Assembly: GCA_035762545.1 (NCBI GenBank)
Contig: DASTOM010000007.1
Coordinates: 1 to 64,000, forward strand
Origin: JANQRA01 sp035762545
GTDB lineage: Bacteria; Actinomycetota; Acidimicrobiia; Spongiisociales; ZC4RG35
DNA length: 64,000 bases
Reading direction: 5' to 3'
A model generated the notes under the pieces. It did no database searches and was not told the DNA's origin. It was given only the letters and a program-made list of their open reading frames with translations. The translations under genes were made by a program, and so were the position numbers. The stretch's first letter is position 1. Each line of letters begins with the position of its first letter. Shown here piece after piece: positions 1 through 7,383 of the stretch.

Positions 1-309
1 CTCAGGGATACGAGACAGAGCCTCGACCCGGTCAAACGACACCGAACCTTCGGCCAACAGCCCTTGGAGGTCGGGACGATCCTGAAGCCGACGCATCGTC
101 CGCACCAGGGTCTTCGCCGAATCGACCGAGATGTCCAACCGTCCCGCAACCCACTCCGACAACGACCGAGAACCATCCCCCGTCGCCACCTGGGCCACAT
201 CCAACTCGGCCAGATCCCGCATCTGAACCTCACGAAGCCGGGCAATCATCCGCTCGGATGCAACCAACCGTTGCTCCCGCTGATCAATCGAAAGGACCTC
301 ATCCCTCAT
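1..309 (-). CDS. DUF222 (13E12 repeat) family protein, N-terminal part
   Basis: The leftward frame starts at an ATG and runs off the left edge, leaving 103 codons. The translation reads like the N-terminal DUF222 domain of the actinobacterial 13E12 repeat family: a helical segment with ERMIARLREVQMRDLAEL, then SLSEWVAGRLDIS and a run ending VSFDRVEALSRIPE. In this family a C-terminal HNH nuclease domain usually follows; it would lie outside the window. These proteins are multicopy and have no settled role. A TACGGT hexamer six bases before the ATG suggests a leaderless start. It faces away from the rightward small genes at 382-680. The family call is fairly secure; the nuclease domain is inferred. 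Confidence 0.72.
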   Translation of the reverse strand, partial: MRDEVLSIDQREQRLVASERMIARLREVQMRDLAELDVAQVATGDGSRSLSEWVAGRLDISVDSAKTLVRTMRRLQDRPDLQGLLAEGSVSFDRVEALSRIPE

Positions 310-315
310 ACCCCA

Positions 316-321
316 ACCGTA
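316..321 (-). promoter_or_regulatory. -10 element, leaderless start of the DUF222 gene
   Basis: TACGGT read leftward, with exactly six bases between it and the ATG at 309. That would place transcription start on or next to the start codon. No Shine-Dalgarno sequence is present. One of about ten such sites in the window. Confidence 0.4.
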
Positions 322-381
322 CGAACCCGGTGTGACAAATTTGACCCCGAGAAAACAGCCGATCCAGAAAGAAATCAGGAG

Positions 382-534
382 ATGTTGTGGGTCCACGGAG
401 TAGTTGTTCAGGTCCGTACGGAGAATTGGGGCCTGGCTTGGGTCATGGTCGCGTTCGGTGTCGCCGCTCTGGTCGTGCTCACGGTCACCTGGAGACACGA
501 AATGCGTAGCGGAAGGCAGCAATGGCCTGGTTGA
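382..534 (+). CDS. small single-span membrane protein (50 aa)
   Basis: A 50-residue frame with one strong hydrophobic segment at residues 16-37 and a basic C-terminus (WRHEMRSGRQQ). I do not recognise a family. AGGAG lies directly before the ATG, which is too close to be ideal; the TTG three bases further in (385) would be spaced slightly better. Its last 13 bases overlap the next small membrane gene, which has a good ribosome site. This pairing supports both being real and co-expressed. The same frame is open far upstream to 64, but that part overlaps the DUF222 gene and has no protein-like character. Confidence 0.45.
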   Translation: MLWVHGVVVQVRTENWGLAWVMVAFGVAALVVLTVTWRHEMRSGRQQWPG

Positions 535-680
535 TCCTGATCGGTCTTGTTGCAGCGGTATGCATCGCGGCGCTTTGGCTCTATCGTTGGTGGGACCGGG
601 TGGACTCCTATTACGAGCGGGAGTACGAGGACCCACCTGCCACCGACATCACTTCCGGGTTTGGAGGTGGGCGGAGCTAG
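522..680 (+). CDS. small N-terminally anchored membrane protein (52 aa)
   Basis: A 52-residue protein starting at ATG 522 with GGAAGG five bases before it. Residues 2-20 form a membrane segment (MAWLILIGLVAAV and on), followed by an aromatic and charged stretch (YRWWDRVDSYYEREYED) and a short Gly-rich tail. It overlaps the end of the preceding 50-residue membrane gene by 13 bases, as expected for translational coupling. It converges on the DUF8091-like gene, whose stop is ten bases away. No family recognised. The hydrophobic-then-acidic layout and ribosome site make it more likely real than chance. Confidence 0.5.
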   Translation: MAWLILIGLVAAVCIAALWLYRWWDRVDSYYEREYEDPPATDITSGFGGGRS

Positions 681-690
681 CCGTCGAGAG

Positions 691-1380
691 TCACCCGATC
701 CGGTACTCGACAGACCGACCCCTCTTCCCCACCACCTCGATCGCACCGCTCTTGCGGACGCAGTAAGCCAATTGCTGGGCGAGACGGTTGGTGCATCGCA
801 ATCCATGAGCAATGTCCGCCGTGATGAACCTCTCTGGTAGATCTGCGGGAAGCAGCGAGAGAAGAGCGGTCGGAGAGTCGAGCAATTCGGATCCGACAAC
901 CTCGACCAAGTGACGCTCCACGACCACCCAACCCTTGCGACGCCATGCTTGCCCTTCCTGGAAACGGCGGAGCTCCTCTTCCCGGGTCAGAACCACTTCG
1001 ATCTCGAGACCGGGGTGCACCATCAACTGGGGGAAACTCACCAGTTCCGCACAGATGTCGACGACCCGGCCGTGTCTCGGCGACAACCGACGGCCCAGGA
1101 CTTCCCCGTCATCGCCGACCTTGACGATGCTGCGATCCACCGCGATCGGATGGACGATCCTCACCCGCCGCCCCGATTCGAGAAGAGCCGAGACTTTCCG
1201 CTTCATCGATGCGAAGCTTCTGGTCTGGATCTCGATGAGCAAGTCGCCTCTGACGAGATCGATCACGTATCCATCGACCGCCGACTCGACCTGATCGCCT
1301 GTCTGCGCGTACCAATGCTTCAGACCGGCGTGAAGCGGGCCTTCACCGAGGGTCCCGATGTGTGGGGAGGTGGTCGACAC
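691..1380 (-). CDS. DUF8091-like protein with possible PD-(D/E)XK nuclease fold and C-terminal winged helix
   Basis: A 229-residue protein with a GTG start. Residues 13-52 carry a pattern like a restriction-endonuclease fold: E13 in a helix, D41 after a beta-strand (VDGYVIDL), then E50-I-Q52 in a second strand (LLIEIQT). This resembles D...ExQ variants of the PD-(D/E)XK core. The last 60 residues (ERFITADIAHGLRCTNRLAQ onward) look like a winged helix-turn-helix. I recall similar proteins filed as DUF8091, without known function. It follows priA leftward after a 39-base gap that contains its own apparent -10 element (TAGCCT, six bases before the GTG). The nuclease reading is inference. Confidence 0.6.
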   Translation of the reverse strand: MSTTSPHIGTLGEGPLHAGLKHWYAQTGDQVESAVDGYVIDLVRGDLLIEIQTRSFASMKRKVSALLESGRRVRIVHPIAVDRSIVKVGDDGEVLGRRLSPRHGRVVDICAELVSFPQLMVHPGLEIEVVLTREEELRRFQEGQAWRRKGWVVVERHLVEVVGSELLDSPTALLSLLPADLPERFITADIAHGLRCTNRLAQQLAYCVRKSGAIEVVGKRGRSVEYRIG

Positions 1381-1386
1381 CTCGCC

Positions 1387-1392
1387 AGGCTA
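1387..1392 (-). promoter_or_regulatory. -10 element, leaderless start of the DUF8091-like gene
   Basis: TAGCCT read leftward, six bases before the GTG at 1380, in the 39-base gap after priA. It suggests the gene can be transcribed separately from metK-priA. Spacing matches the other leaderless sites here. Confidence 0.4.
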
Positions 1393-1419
1393 AGCGGGCC
1401 GGCCTGACGATCCCGGACT

Positions 1420-3192
1420 TCAGACATCGATCGGATCGGCATCGACCCGGACCGTCGCTCCCCTGTCTCGCCAACGCCCGACGATCTTTCGCAGTTGAGG
1501 TCGGGTCTTGGCGAGCTTTCCCACCAGCAGCCATCGAAGACCATCCTCGGTCTCGATCGGGCCCATCACCCCGGCTCCGGCGTCCAACTCCCCCAGGTCA
1601 GCGTGCACCGAGTCAGGGACGTCACCTCTCACCTCGAGAGCGATCATCTCCGACGACGGTGGGAACCCCTCCCGGGCCCTTTCCACCAGGACTCTCTCCA
1701 AATACGGAACCGGCTCGCCGCGTCGCATCGTCTTCACCAGGAGTGAGTCCGGTCGGCTGGTCTGGAGCATGAGTCGTGATCCTTGGGCTGGGCCGACCAT
1801 CGAAGCGAGACGTCCCAACTGCCTCAGAGCTTCCTCACTGGTCCGGTAGCCGGTACCGAGGAGCATTCCGTCCACGTCGGCAGCAACAGCTAGATCGACG
1901 ATCTCCAGGTTGGCGAGGTCCCGCTCGGTCCCCACCGAGACCGGGAGGTCAGTGGGATGGACGGCCGCCACCGCCGAACCCGTCCTCCGGTTTATCTCGG
2001 TCACCAAGCGATCGGGAACGGTCCCCATCTCCTCGAATCGGTCGGAGCCACAGCGGGTGCAGGCCCCGGCCTCCGTTCCGCACTTGGGACAGGAAGCAAC
2101 CCGACCGAGTCTCGAAGCGCACTTGGTGCAGGTGCGGAGAAGACGGCAGTTCGAGCAGCGGGTAGAGGCGAGCCCCGCTCTTCGATGGGTGAAGACGAAC
2201 GATCGCTTCCCGGCCTTGGCGGTCGCTGACAACGCAGCCACCACCCGGTCAGAGAGAAAGCCACTTCCAGGCGCATCGTCGGCTCGGTCCACGATCTCGA
2301 CCAGCGACCAGGGGCGAGCAGACTCCCCGAGGATCTCAGCGCCGGCAGCAAGTAGCTCCACGCTCGGTGTCGGCCCCAGGAAGACGACATTGAAGCCTTC
2401 GACTCGGCTCCTGGTCCTCATCACATCCCGCACGTGCAGGGTCGGGGTCTGGCGATCTTTCATCGCTCGCCTGCCTTCTTCGAGAACCACAGCGAGTGCC
2501 AGACCGTCCACCCTCCAGGTCGATGTCTTCGGTGTCCCGATCACGAGACGCGGCGCCGACTGAGCGAGCTCCCAGGCTGCGGTGTCGACCGCGTCGTCCT
2601 CCCCGGAGACGATGGCCACCAGATCGCCCCACACTGCGGTTGCCATCTCCCCGACGGTCCGGGCCTCGGCGACCGAAGCCGAGATGACCTGAACCGACTT
2701 CCCGGATTCGAATGCAGCGCTCAACGCCGGCAACCAGTCACCCCTGTGCCAGTTCCCCACCAGCGCCGTGACAGGACTGTTCAGGTCGGCCGCCGATCTG
2801 GCGACGATGGCGTCGAGAGGGTGCGGACGATGTCGTCCACCCTCGACGGTCGCCCGGCAAGGGATCTTCCTCGGAAGATTGGGCGGTGTGGCCCGGGTCA
2901 GCATGACCGACATCGGTGCGACGTAGTGGGTTGCGGCCCACTGGAGGCTCTTCAGATGGTCTGCGCCGAAGACTGGCGCGGCACCGGAAATCCCACCGAT
3001 CTCCCGCAGCCGCTCGGGGGCATGTTCCCCGACCTCGACCACCCACCCCCGGACGCGTCGACCGGATAGAGGCACCCGGACGATCGATCCGATGGTCAGA
3101 TCGGCCTGAAGGTGCTCGGGAATCGAGTACCAGAAGCCGTCATCGACCGAGAACGAAGCTACGTCAGGAACGACCCGCGCAGCGGGGATCAC
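1420..3192 (-). CDS. priA: primosomal protein N' PriA, helicase-degenerate actinobacterial type
   Basis: A 590-residue PriA-like replication-restart protein, shorter than the roughly 730 residues of E. coli PriA. The N-terminal DNA-binding part (SIVRVPLSGRRVRGWVVEVG) and the eight-cysteine zinc module are clear: CSNC, CTKC, CPKC and CTRC, about residues 345-385. No Walker A GxGKT is visible where the helicase motif should be (region SPVTALVGNWHRGDW), and the DEAH position reads VLEEG. Loss of the ATPase motifs is usual for actinobacterial PriA, so the protein probably acts as a loading scaffold. Its ATG overlaps the metK stop as ATGA, giving a coupled metK-priA pair. Confidence 0.9.
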   Translation of the reverse strand: MIPAARVVPDVASFSVDDGFWYSIPEHLQADLTIGSIVRVPLSGRRVRGWVVEVGEHAPERLREIGGISGAAPVFGADHLKSLQWAATHYVAPMSVMLTRATPPNLPRKIPCRATVEGGRHRPHPLDAIVARSAADLNSPVTALVGNWHRGDWLPALSAAFESGKSVQVISASVAEARTVGEMATAVWGDLVAIVSGEDDAVDTAAWELAQSAPRLVIGTPKTSTWRVDGLALAVVLEEGRRAMKDRQTPTLHVRDVMRTRSRVEGFNVVFLGPTPSVELLAAGAEILGESARPWSLVEIVDRADDAPGSGFLSDRVVAALSATAKAGKRSFVFTHRRAGLASTRCSNCRLLRTCTKCASRLGRVASCPKCGTEAGACTRCGSDRFEEMGTVPDRLVTEINRRTGSAVAAVHPTDLPVSVGTERDLANLEIVDLAVAADVDGMLLGTGYRTSEEALRQLGRLASMVGPAQGSRLMLQTSRPDSLLVKTMRRGEPVPYLERVLVERAREGFPPSSEMIALEVRGDVPDSVHADLGELDAGAGVMGPIETEDGLRWLLVGKLAKTRPQLRKIVGRWRDRGATVRVDADPIDV

Positions 3193-4328
3193 ATTCCGGC
3201 GGCTGACTTAACGTCGTCGACCCGGTTCAGCTGCTCCCAACTGAATTCAGGACGCCCGAAATGCCCGTAAGCGGAGGTTGCGGCGAATACCGGCTGGGTC
3301 AGCCCCAGAGTCTGGATGATTCTGGCGGGGCGGAAGTCGAAGACCTCGGTGATGACCGACTCCATCCTGGTGGGGTCGATCTGTTCGGTGCCGAAGGTCT
3401 CGACGTGTATCGAGAACGGATCGGGCTGACCGATTGCATACGAAAGCTGGATCTCCAGCTTCTTGGCCAGCCCTGCCGCCACCACGTTCTTGGCGGCCCA
3501 TCTCGCCGCGTATGCGGCGGACCGATCGACCTTGGTGGCGTCTTTCCCGCTGAAGGCGCCGCCACCGTGACGGGCATAGCCACCGTATGTGTCGACGATG
3601 ATCTTGCGACCGGTGAGCCCGGTGTCGGCGACAGGCCCGCCGATCTCGAAGCGACCGCTCGGGTTGAAGATGAAGTCGATCTGATCGGAGAGGAGCGCGG
3701 GTGGGATGACCTCTTTGACCACGGCCTCGTACACGTCATCACGCATCGACTCCTGGTCCTGGTCCGGACCATGGTGAGTGGAGATCAGCACCTTCTCCAC
3801 CGAGACCGGGAGGTCGTCCTCGTAGCGAACCATCACCTGGGTCTTTCCGTCCGGTCGGAGATAGTCGAGCTCGCCCTTCTTACGGACGTCGGCGAGGCGC
3901 TCGGCGAGACGGTGGGCCAATTGGATGGGCAGCGGCATCAGCGAGTCGGTCTCGTCGACTGCGAACCCGAACATGATTCCCTGATCACCAGCACCGAGTT
4001 CGCGGTCGACGCCCTCGGCGATGTCCGGGCTCTGCTCGTGGACCCGGTTGTCGACGACGATCGTCGAGGCGGCGAAATCGGCATCGAACCCGTCGTAACC
4101 GATCCGCTCCACGGTCTCCCTGACGATCCCCTCGATGTCGAGGTCCTCGCCAATCCGCACCTCACCCCCGACAACCGCCAGGCGGGTCGTCACGAAGGTC
4201 TCGCAGGCGACGCGAGCCTGCGGGTCGACACGAAGGGCTGCATCGAGCACGGAGTCGGAGACGGCGTCGGCCACCTTGTCGGGGTGTCCTTCCGTGACTG
4301 ACTCGGAGGTGAAGTAGAACCTGCGCAT
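3189..4328 (-). CDS. metK: S-adenosylmethionine synthase
   Basis: Makes S-adenosylmethionine from methionine and ATP in the cytosol. The 379-residue length is normal. Visible signatures are GHPDK at residues 14-18, GAGDQGIMFG at 112-121 and the P-loop-like GGGAFSGKD near residue 255. It lies between coaBC (12-base gap) and priA (4-base overlap), the usual actinobacterial order. TAACCT nine bases before the ATG could be a -10 element for a near-leaderless transcript, though it sits over the coaBC stop. Function is secure. Confidence 0.97.
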   Translation of the reverse strand: MRRFYFTSESVTEGHPDKVADAVSDSVLDAALRVDPQARVACETFVTTRLAVVGGEVRIGEDLDIEGIVRETVERIGYDGFDADFAASTIVVDNRVHEQSPDIAEGVDRELGAGDQGIMFGFAVDETDSLMPLPIQLAHRLAERLADVRKKGELDYLRPDGKTQVMVRYEDDLPVSVEKVLISTHHGPDQDQESMRDDVYEAVVKEVIPPALLSDQIDFIFNPSGRFEIGGPVADTGLTGRKIIVDTYGGYARHGGGAFSGKDATKVDRSAAYAARWAAKNVVAAGLAKKLEIQLSYAIGQPDPFSIHVETFGTEQIDPTRMESVITEVFDFRPARIIQTLGLTQPVFAATSAYGHFGRPEFSWEQLNRVDDVKSAAGM

Positions 4329-4340
4329 GAGTCGGCGAGG

Positions 4341-5519
4341 TTACCCCCTGTCGGCCGTGTCCTCCATCACCCGATCGAGGAGGCGTGCGGCGACCTCGAC
4401 CTTGGTGAGAACCGGGAACTCCTCGGTCGCTCCTTCCCGGTCGATCAGGACGACCCGGTTGGTGTCGGTCCCGAATCCGGAGCCCGGCTCGCTGACGTCG
4501 TTGTAGACGAGCAGGTCGACCCCCTTCGACTTAGCCTTGGCGACTGCCCGGCCGACGTCACCGGTCTCGGCGGCGAAACCTACGATGTAGGTCCCGTCTT
4601 TGCGAGCAACGACCGAGGCGAGGATGTCGGGGTTGGGCTCGAGGGATATGGAGTCGAGACCGTCGGCGCGGGCGAGTTTGGTCTCGCTGGGATCGACAGG
4701 TCGAAAGTCGGCTACGGCCGCGGCCATGATGGCGATGTCGGTGTCGACTGCGGCCACGGCGTCTTGCATCTCCTGGGCTGTTTCCACTGCCACGACCTTG
4801 ACCGATGGCGGGACCGGCAGGGACGAGGTGGTCACTAGGGTCACGTCCAACCCCCGGTTGGCTGCCTCGGCAGCGATCGCATGGCCCATCTTCCCCGACG
4901 ACCTGTTGCCCAGGTATCTAACCGGATCCACTGGCTCGCGGGTGCCGCCCGCAGTGACGAGGACCCGACGTCCGTCACCCTGAGGATTGAGCAGGTGCTC
5001 GATTCTCTCCAGGATCTCATCAGGCTCGGTAACCCGACCGACACCCTCGTCACCACCGGCCAACGCGCCCGCGGCCGGACCTATCGTCTCGTATCCGTCA
5101 CCGTGGAGAGTCTCGATGTTGCGTTGGGTGGCGGGGTGTTCCCACATCTCGGTGTGCATCGCCGGGGCGAGCAGAACAGGGGCCCGCGACGCAATCAGCG
5201 TCGCCGACACCAAATCGAGGGACATACCCGTGGCCAGCTTGGCAAGAGTGGCTGCGGTGGCGGGTGCGACCACGATCAACTCTGCCCAACGGGCGAGTTC
5301 GGTGTGGGGGGAGACGGTGGGATCCCCAAAGAGATGCACGTACGGCTGGGTTCCGGTGATCGCGGCGAAAGTCTGCGGCCCGACGAACTCGTGTGCGGAC
5401 TCGGTCAGGATCACCCGGACTTCGGCACCGGACTCGACGAGTCGACGGGCCAGGTAAGCGGACTTGTAGGCGGCTACTCCCCCGGTGACGGCGAGCAGAA
5501 CCCGCCGACCGCCCAACAT
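4341..5519 (-). CDS. coaBC: bifunctional phosphopantothenoylcysteine decarboxylase/phosphopantothenate-cysteine ligase
   Basis: Coenzyme A synthesis: joins cysteine to 4'-phosphopantothenate (C-terminal CoaB), then decarboxylates the product (N-terminal flavoprotein CoaC). CoaC spans about residues 1-180, with GGVAAYKS near the start and PAMHTEMW in place of the textbook PxMNxxMW. The flap reads LAGGDEGVGR where E. coli has ACGD. As I recall, the M. tuberculosis protein has the same PAMHTEMW and no cysteine in the flap, so this is the actinobacterial form and not a dead enzyme. CoaB carries VTAGGTREPVDPVRYLGN and GFAAETGD. It abuts rpoZ with no gap. Confidence 0.96.
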   Translation of the reverse strand: MLGGRRVLLAVTGGVAAYKSAYLARRLVESGAEVRVILTESAHEFVGPQTFAAITGTQPYVHLFGDPTVSPHTELARWAELIVVAPATAATLAKLATGMSLDLVSATLIASRAPVLLAPAMHTEMWEHPATQRNIETLHGDGYETIGPAAGALAGGDEGVGRVTEPDEILERIEHLLNPQGDGRRVLVTAGGTREPVDPVRYLGNRSSGKMGHAIAAEAANRGLDVTLVTTSSLPVPPSVKVVAVETAQEMQDAVAAVDTDIAIMAAAVADFRPVDPSETKLARADGLDSISLEPNPDILASVVARKDGTYIVGFAAETGDVGRAVAKAKSKGVDLLVYNDVSEPGSGFGTDTNRVVLIDREGATEEFPVLTKVEVAARLLDRVMEDTADRG

Positions 5520-5741
5520 CTATTCCTCGACGGTCTCGACTGCCACCTTGCCCTCGGCGATCTCTTCCATCGCGATCGTGAGGGGCTTGCGGGACAGGGA
5601 GTGCACCTGTGGTGGCACGAACTCACCGTATCCGACGCCGAGCTGGTGGAAGTAGCTGTTGATCTGACGGGCCCGCCGCGAGGCAACGACGACGGTGGCG
5701 AACCGGTTGCCGATTTGATCGATGACGTCTTCGAGTTTCAT
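5520..5741 (-). CDS. rpoZ: RNA polymerase omega subunit
   Basis: A 73-residue omega subunit, which helps assemble and stabilise RNA polymerase. The start at MKLEDVID is chosen because GAAGGA lies four bases before it and because omega proteins begin at this helix; the frame stays open for another 115 codons upstream but that stretch is out-of-frame shadow of the kinase gene. Family features are NRFATVVVASRRARQI and RKPLTIAMEEIAEGKV. It sits between the CMP-kinase-like gene (59-base gap) and coaBC (no gap), the standard mihF-gmk-rpoZ-coaBC-metK neighbourhood apart from the kinase. Confidence 0.93.
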   Translation of the reverse strand: MKLEDVIDQIGNRFATVVVASRRARQINSYFHQLGVGYGEFVPPQVHSLSRKPLTIAMEEIAEGKVAVETVEE

Positions 5742-5800
5742 GGTTCCTTCGAGGGAGACTGCGAAAACACAGGTTACAGCATTAGTCGCCCGAGGCCAGA

Positions 5801-6337
5801 TCATGAATCGGGCAGACCGTCCATGATCGTCTCCACGACTTCGCCGATGGACCTCTCCGAGGTGTCGACCACCAGGTCGTAATGATCGTGGTCTGCGTAG
5901 TCGAGGCCGTAGTACTTCTGGTATCTCGTTCGCTCCGAACGGGTGCGCTCCTCGATGGCACGAAGGGTCTCTTCCAGGGTGATGTTCTCGGTCTCGGAAC
6001 CCCGCTGAGCGCCGTAGATCCGTCTCGCTGCGACCTCGGGACTGACTTCGAGGAAGACCTTGAAGGAATGTGGGATGAAGTGCCATCCCAGCCGGGCGTC
6101 GATGACGAAGTCATCGCTCTCCTCCGAGAGGCGTCTGGTTCTGGCGTCGATCTCGTGATCGATGGAGGCCCGGTCCTCGGCGGTGCGCGAGAACTCGAGG
6201 ATCGTCATCCCTCGTTCGGATGCCAGTTCCCGCATGAAGTCGCCCGCCGAGACGTGGCGTTTACCGAGCGCTTCGGCCACCCGAATGGCGACGGCGCTCT
6301 TGCCGGACCCCGGCCGGCCCGAGATCGAGATGATCAC
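5801..6337 (-). CDS. archaeal-type cytidylate kinase-like P-loop kinase, in the position normally held by gmk
   Basis: A 178-residue P-loop kinase beginning IISISGRPGSGKS, with HVSAGDFMRELA, the acidic segment IDHEIDARTRRL, a nucleotide-site strand VIDARLGWH and the end YGLDYADHDHYDLVVDTS. These match the short archaeal (d)CMP kinase family (cytidylate kinase-like), not guanylate kinase: GMP-kinase signatures are absent. In other actinobacteria gmk lies exactly here, between mihF and rpoZ. The GTG start directly follows the mihF stop. The substrate could be CMP or dCMP, or the family may have drifted to another nucleotide. Fold call is strong; substrate is inferred. Confidence 0.8.
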   Translation of the reverse strand: MIISISGRPGSGKSAVAIRVAEALGKRHVSAGDFMRELASERGMTILEFSRTAEDRASIDHEIDARTRRLSEESDDFVIDARLGWHFIPHSFKVFLEVSPEVAARRIYGAQRGSETENITLEETLRAIEERTRSERTRYQKYYGLDYADHDHYDLVVDTSERSIGEVVETIMDGLPDS

Positions 6338-6652
6338 TCAGGAGAACTCGGCGATCAACGCTTCCTTCTGATTCGAACCGAGACCGCGGATGCGACGGTT
6401 CTCAGCGATGCCTATCGACTCCATGAGTCTCTTCGCCTTGATCTTTCCTGTCCCCGGCATGGATGCGACCAGGGACTCGACTTTGAGTCCTGCGACCAGA
6501 TCGTCGCTCTCGGCCCGCTCGAATAGCTCCGAAATGCGTAATGAACCCGACTTGAGCAGCTCCTTGACCTCGGCGCGGACGCGCCGAGCTTCGGCAGCCT
6601 TGGCTAGCGCCGCCTTGCGCTGCTCGTCGGTCAACTTCGGTGGCTGGGCCAT
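6338..6652 (-). CDS. mihF: mycobacterial-type integration host factor (mIHF)
   Basis: A 104-residue nucleoid protein that binds and bends DNA. The start MAQPPKLTDEQRK is chosen because GGAGGAGGA sits directly upstream; a longer reading frame of 18 extra codons lacks such a site. The protein shows a basic N-terminal helix (RKAALAKAAEARRVRAEVK), then the helix-two-turn-helix MPGTGKIKAKRLMESIGI and a closing RRIRGLGSNQKEAL. It lies between pyrF and the kinase gene, as mihF does in other actinobacteria. Identification is confident. Confidence 0.93.
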   Translation of the reverse strand: MAQPPKLTDEQRKAALAKAAEARRVRAEVKELLKSGSLRISELFERAESDDLVAGLKVESLVASMPGTGKIKAKRLMESIGIAENRRIRGLGSNQKEALIAEFS

Positions 6653-6702
6653 TCCTCCTCCTCGTGGTAGGGCCTGCGGATGCGACCATAGCCCCGTGTC
6701 TG

Positions 6703-7383
6703 TCACGTGGTTGCCCCGAGACTGCGGTTGATTTCCCTGGCGGCCATCACCGGATCACCTGATCGAGTGATCGGGCGCCCCACCACGAGGTAATCGGCGC
6801 CCGCCTCGTGCGCCATTGCAGGCGTCCCCACCCGCTTCTGATCGTGTGTCGATTCGAGATCCACGCGGATCCCGGGAGTGAAGATCGTCAGGTCCACGCC
6901 AGCTTCGCGCACCGCCAGAACGTCGCCAGGAGCGCAGACGAGACCTTCGGCGCCCGCGCTCTCTCCAAGACGGGCAAGCCTGACCACCTGGTCGTCCAGA
7001 CGCGACTCGATACCGATGGAGTCGAGATCCCCTTCGTCGAACGAGGTGAGCACGGACACGGCCAGCACTCCGGTGCCGCCCATGCCCTCGACCGCGGCCT
7101 CCATCATCTCCCGGCCCCCCGCAGCGTGAACGGTGACCCACCTGGCCCCGGCGGCCGCGATGCGTCGGGCGGCTCCCCCGACCGTGTTGGGGATGTCGTG
7201 CAGCTTGACGTCGGCAAAGACCGGCTTGTCCAGGGCTGCGATCAGGCTGATCGCTTGGGGTCCCACGCCCGTGATCAGCTCGAGGCCGACCTTGAACCCG
7301 GCGACGTCGGACCCGACCAACTCGGCCATGGACCTCGCTTCTTCGATGGTCGGGAAATCGAGGGCGACGATGATCCCGCTCAC
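6703..7383 (-). CDS. pyrF: orotidine 5'-phosphate decarboxylase, type 1
   Basis: Last step of UMP synthesis: decarboxylates OMP. The 226-residue TIM barrel shows D9 and K31 of the first strands and the catalytic ADVKLHDIPNT segment with D58, K60 and D63. The phosphate loop VVGRPITRS is near the C-terminus. This short (type 1) form differs from the longer type found in mycobacteria. Its GTG start overlaps the pyrD stop as GTGA, so it closes the pyrR-to-pyrF operon. Confidence 0.95.
   Translation of the reverse strand: MSGIIVALDFPTIEEARSMAELVGSDVAGFKVGLELITGVGPQAISLIAALDKPVFADVKLHDIPNTVGGAARRIAAAGARWVTVHAAGGREMMEAAVEGMGGTGVLAVSVLTSFDEGDLDSIGIESRLDDQVVRLARLGESAGAEGLVCAPGDVLAVREAGVDLTIFTPGIRVDLESTHDQKRVGTPAMAHEAGADYLVVGRPITRSGDPVMAAREINRSLGATT

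Noticed and set aside
64..534. A 156-residue rightward frame
   Set aside because: The first two thirds are antisense to the DUF222 gene with no domain character; only the last 50 codons look like a protein.
1420..3192. PriA without a Walker A motif as a possible pseudogene
   Set aside because: Actinobacterial PriA proteins typically lack the helicase motifs; the zinc module and length are intact.
4341..5519. CoaBC seems to lack the catalytic Cys and Asn of the decarboxylase
   Set aside because: As I recall, the M. tuberculosis protein has the same PAMHTEMW motif and a flap without cysteine, so this is the actinobacterial form and not a defect.
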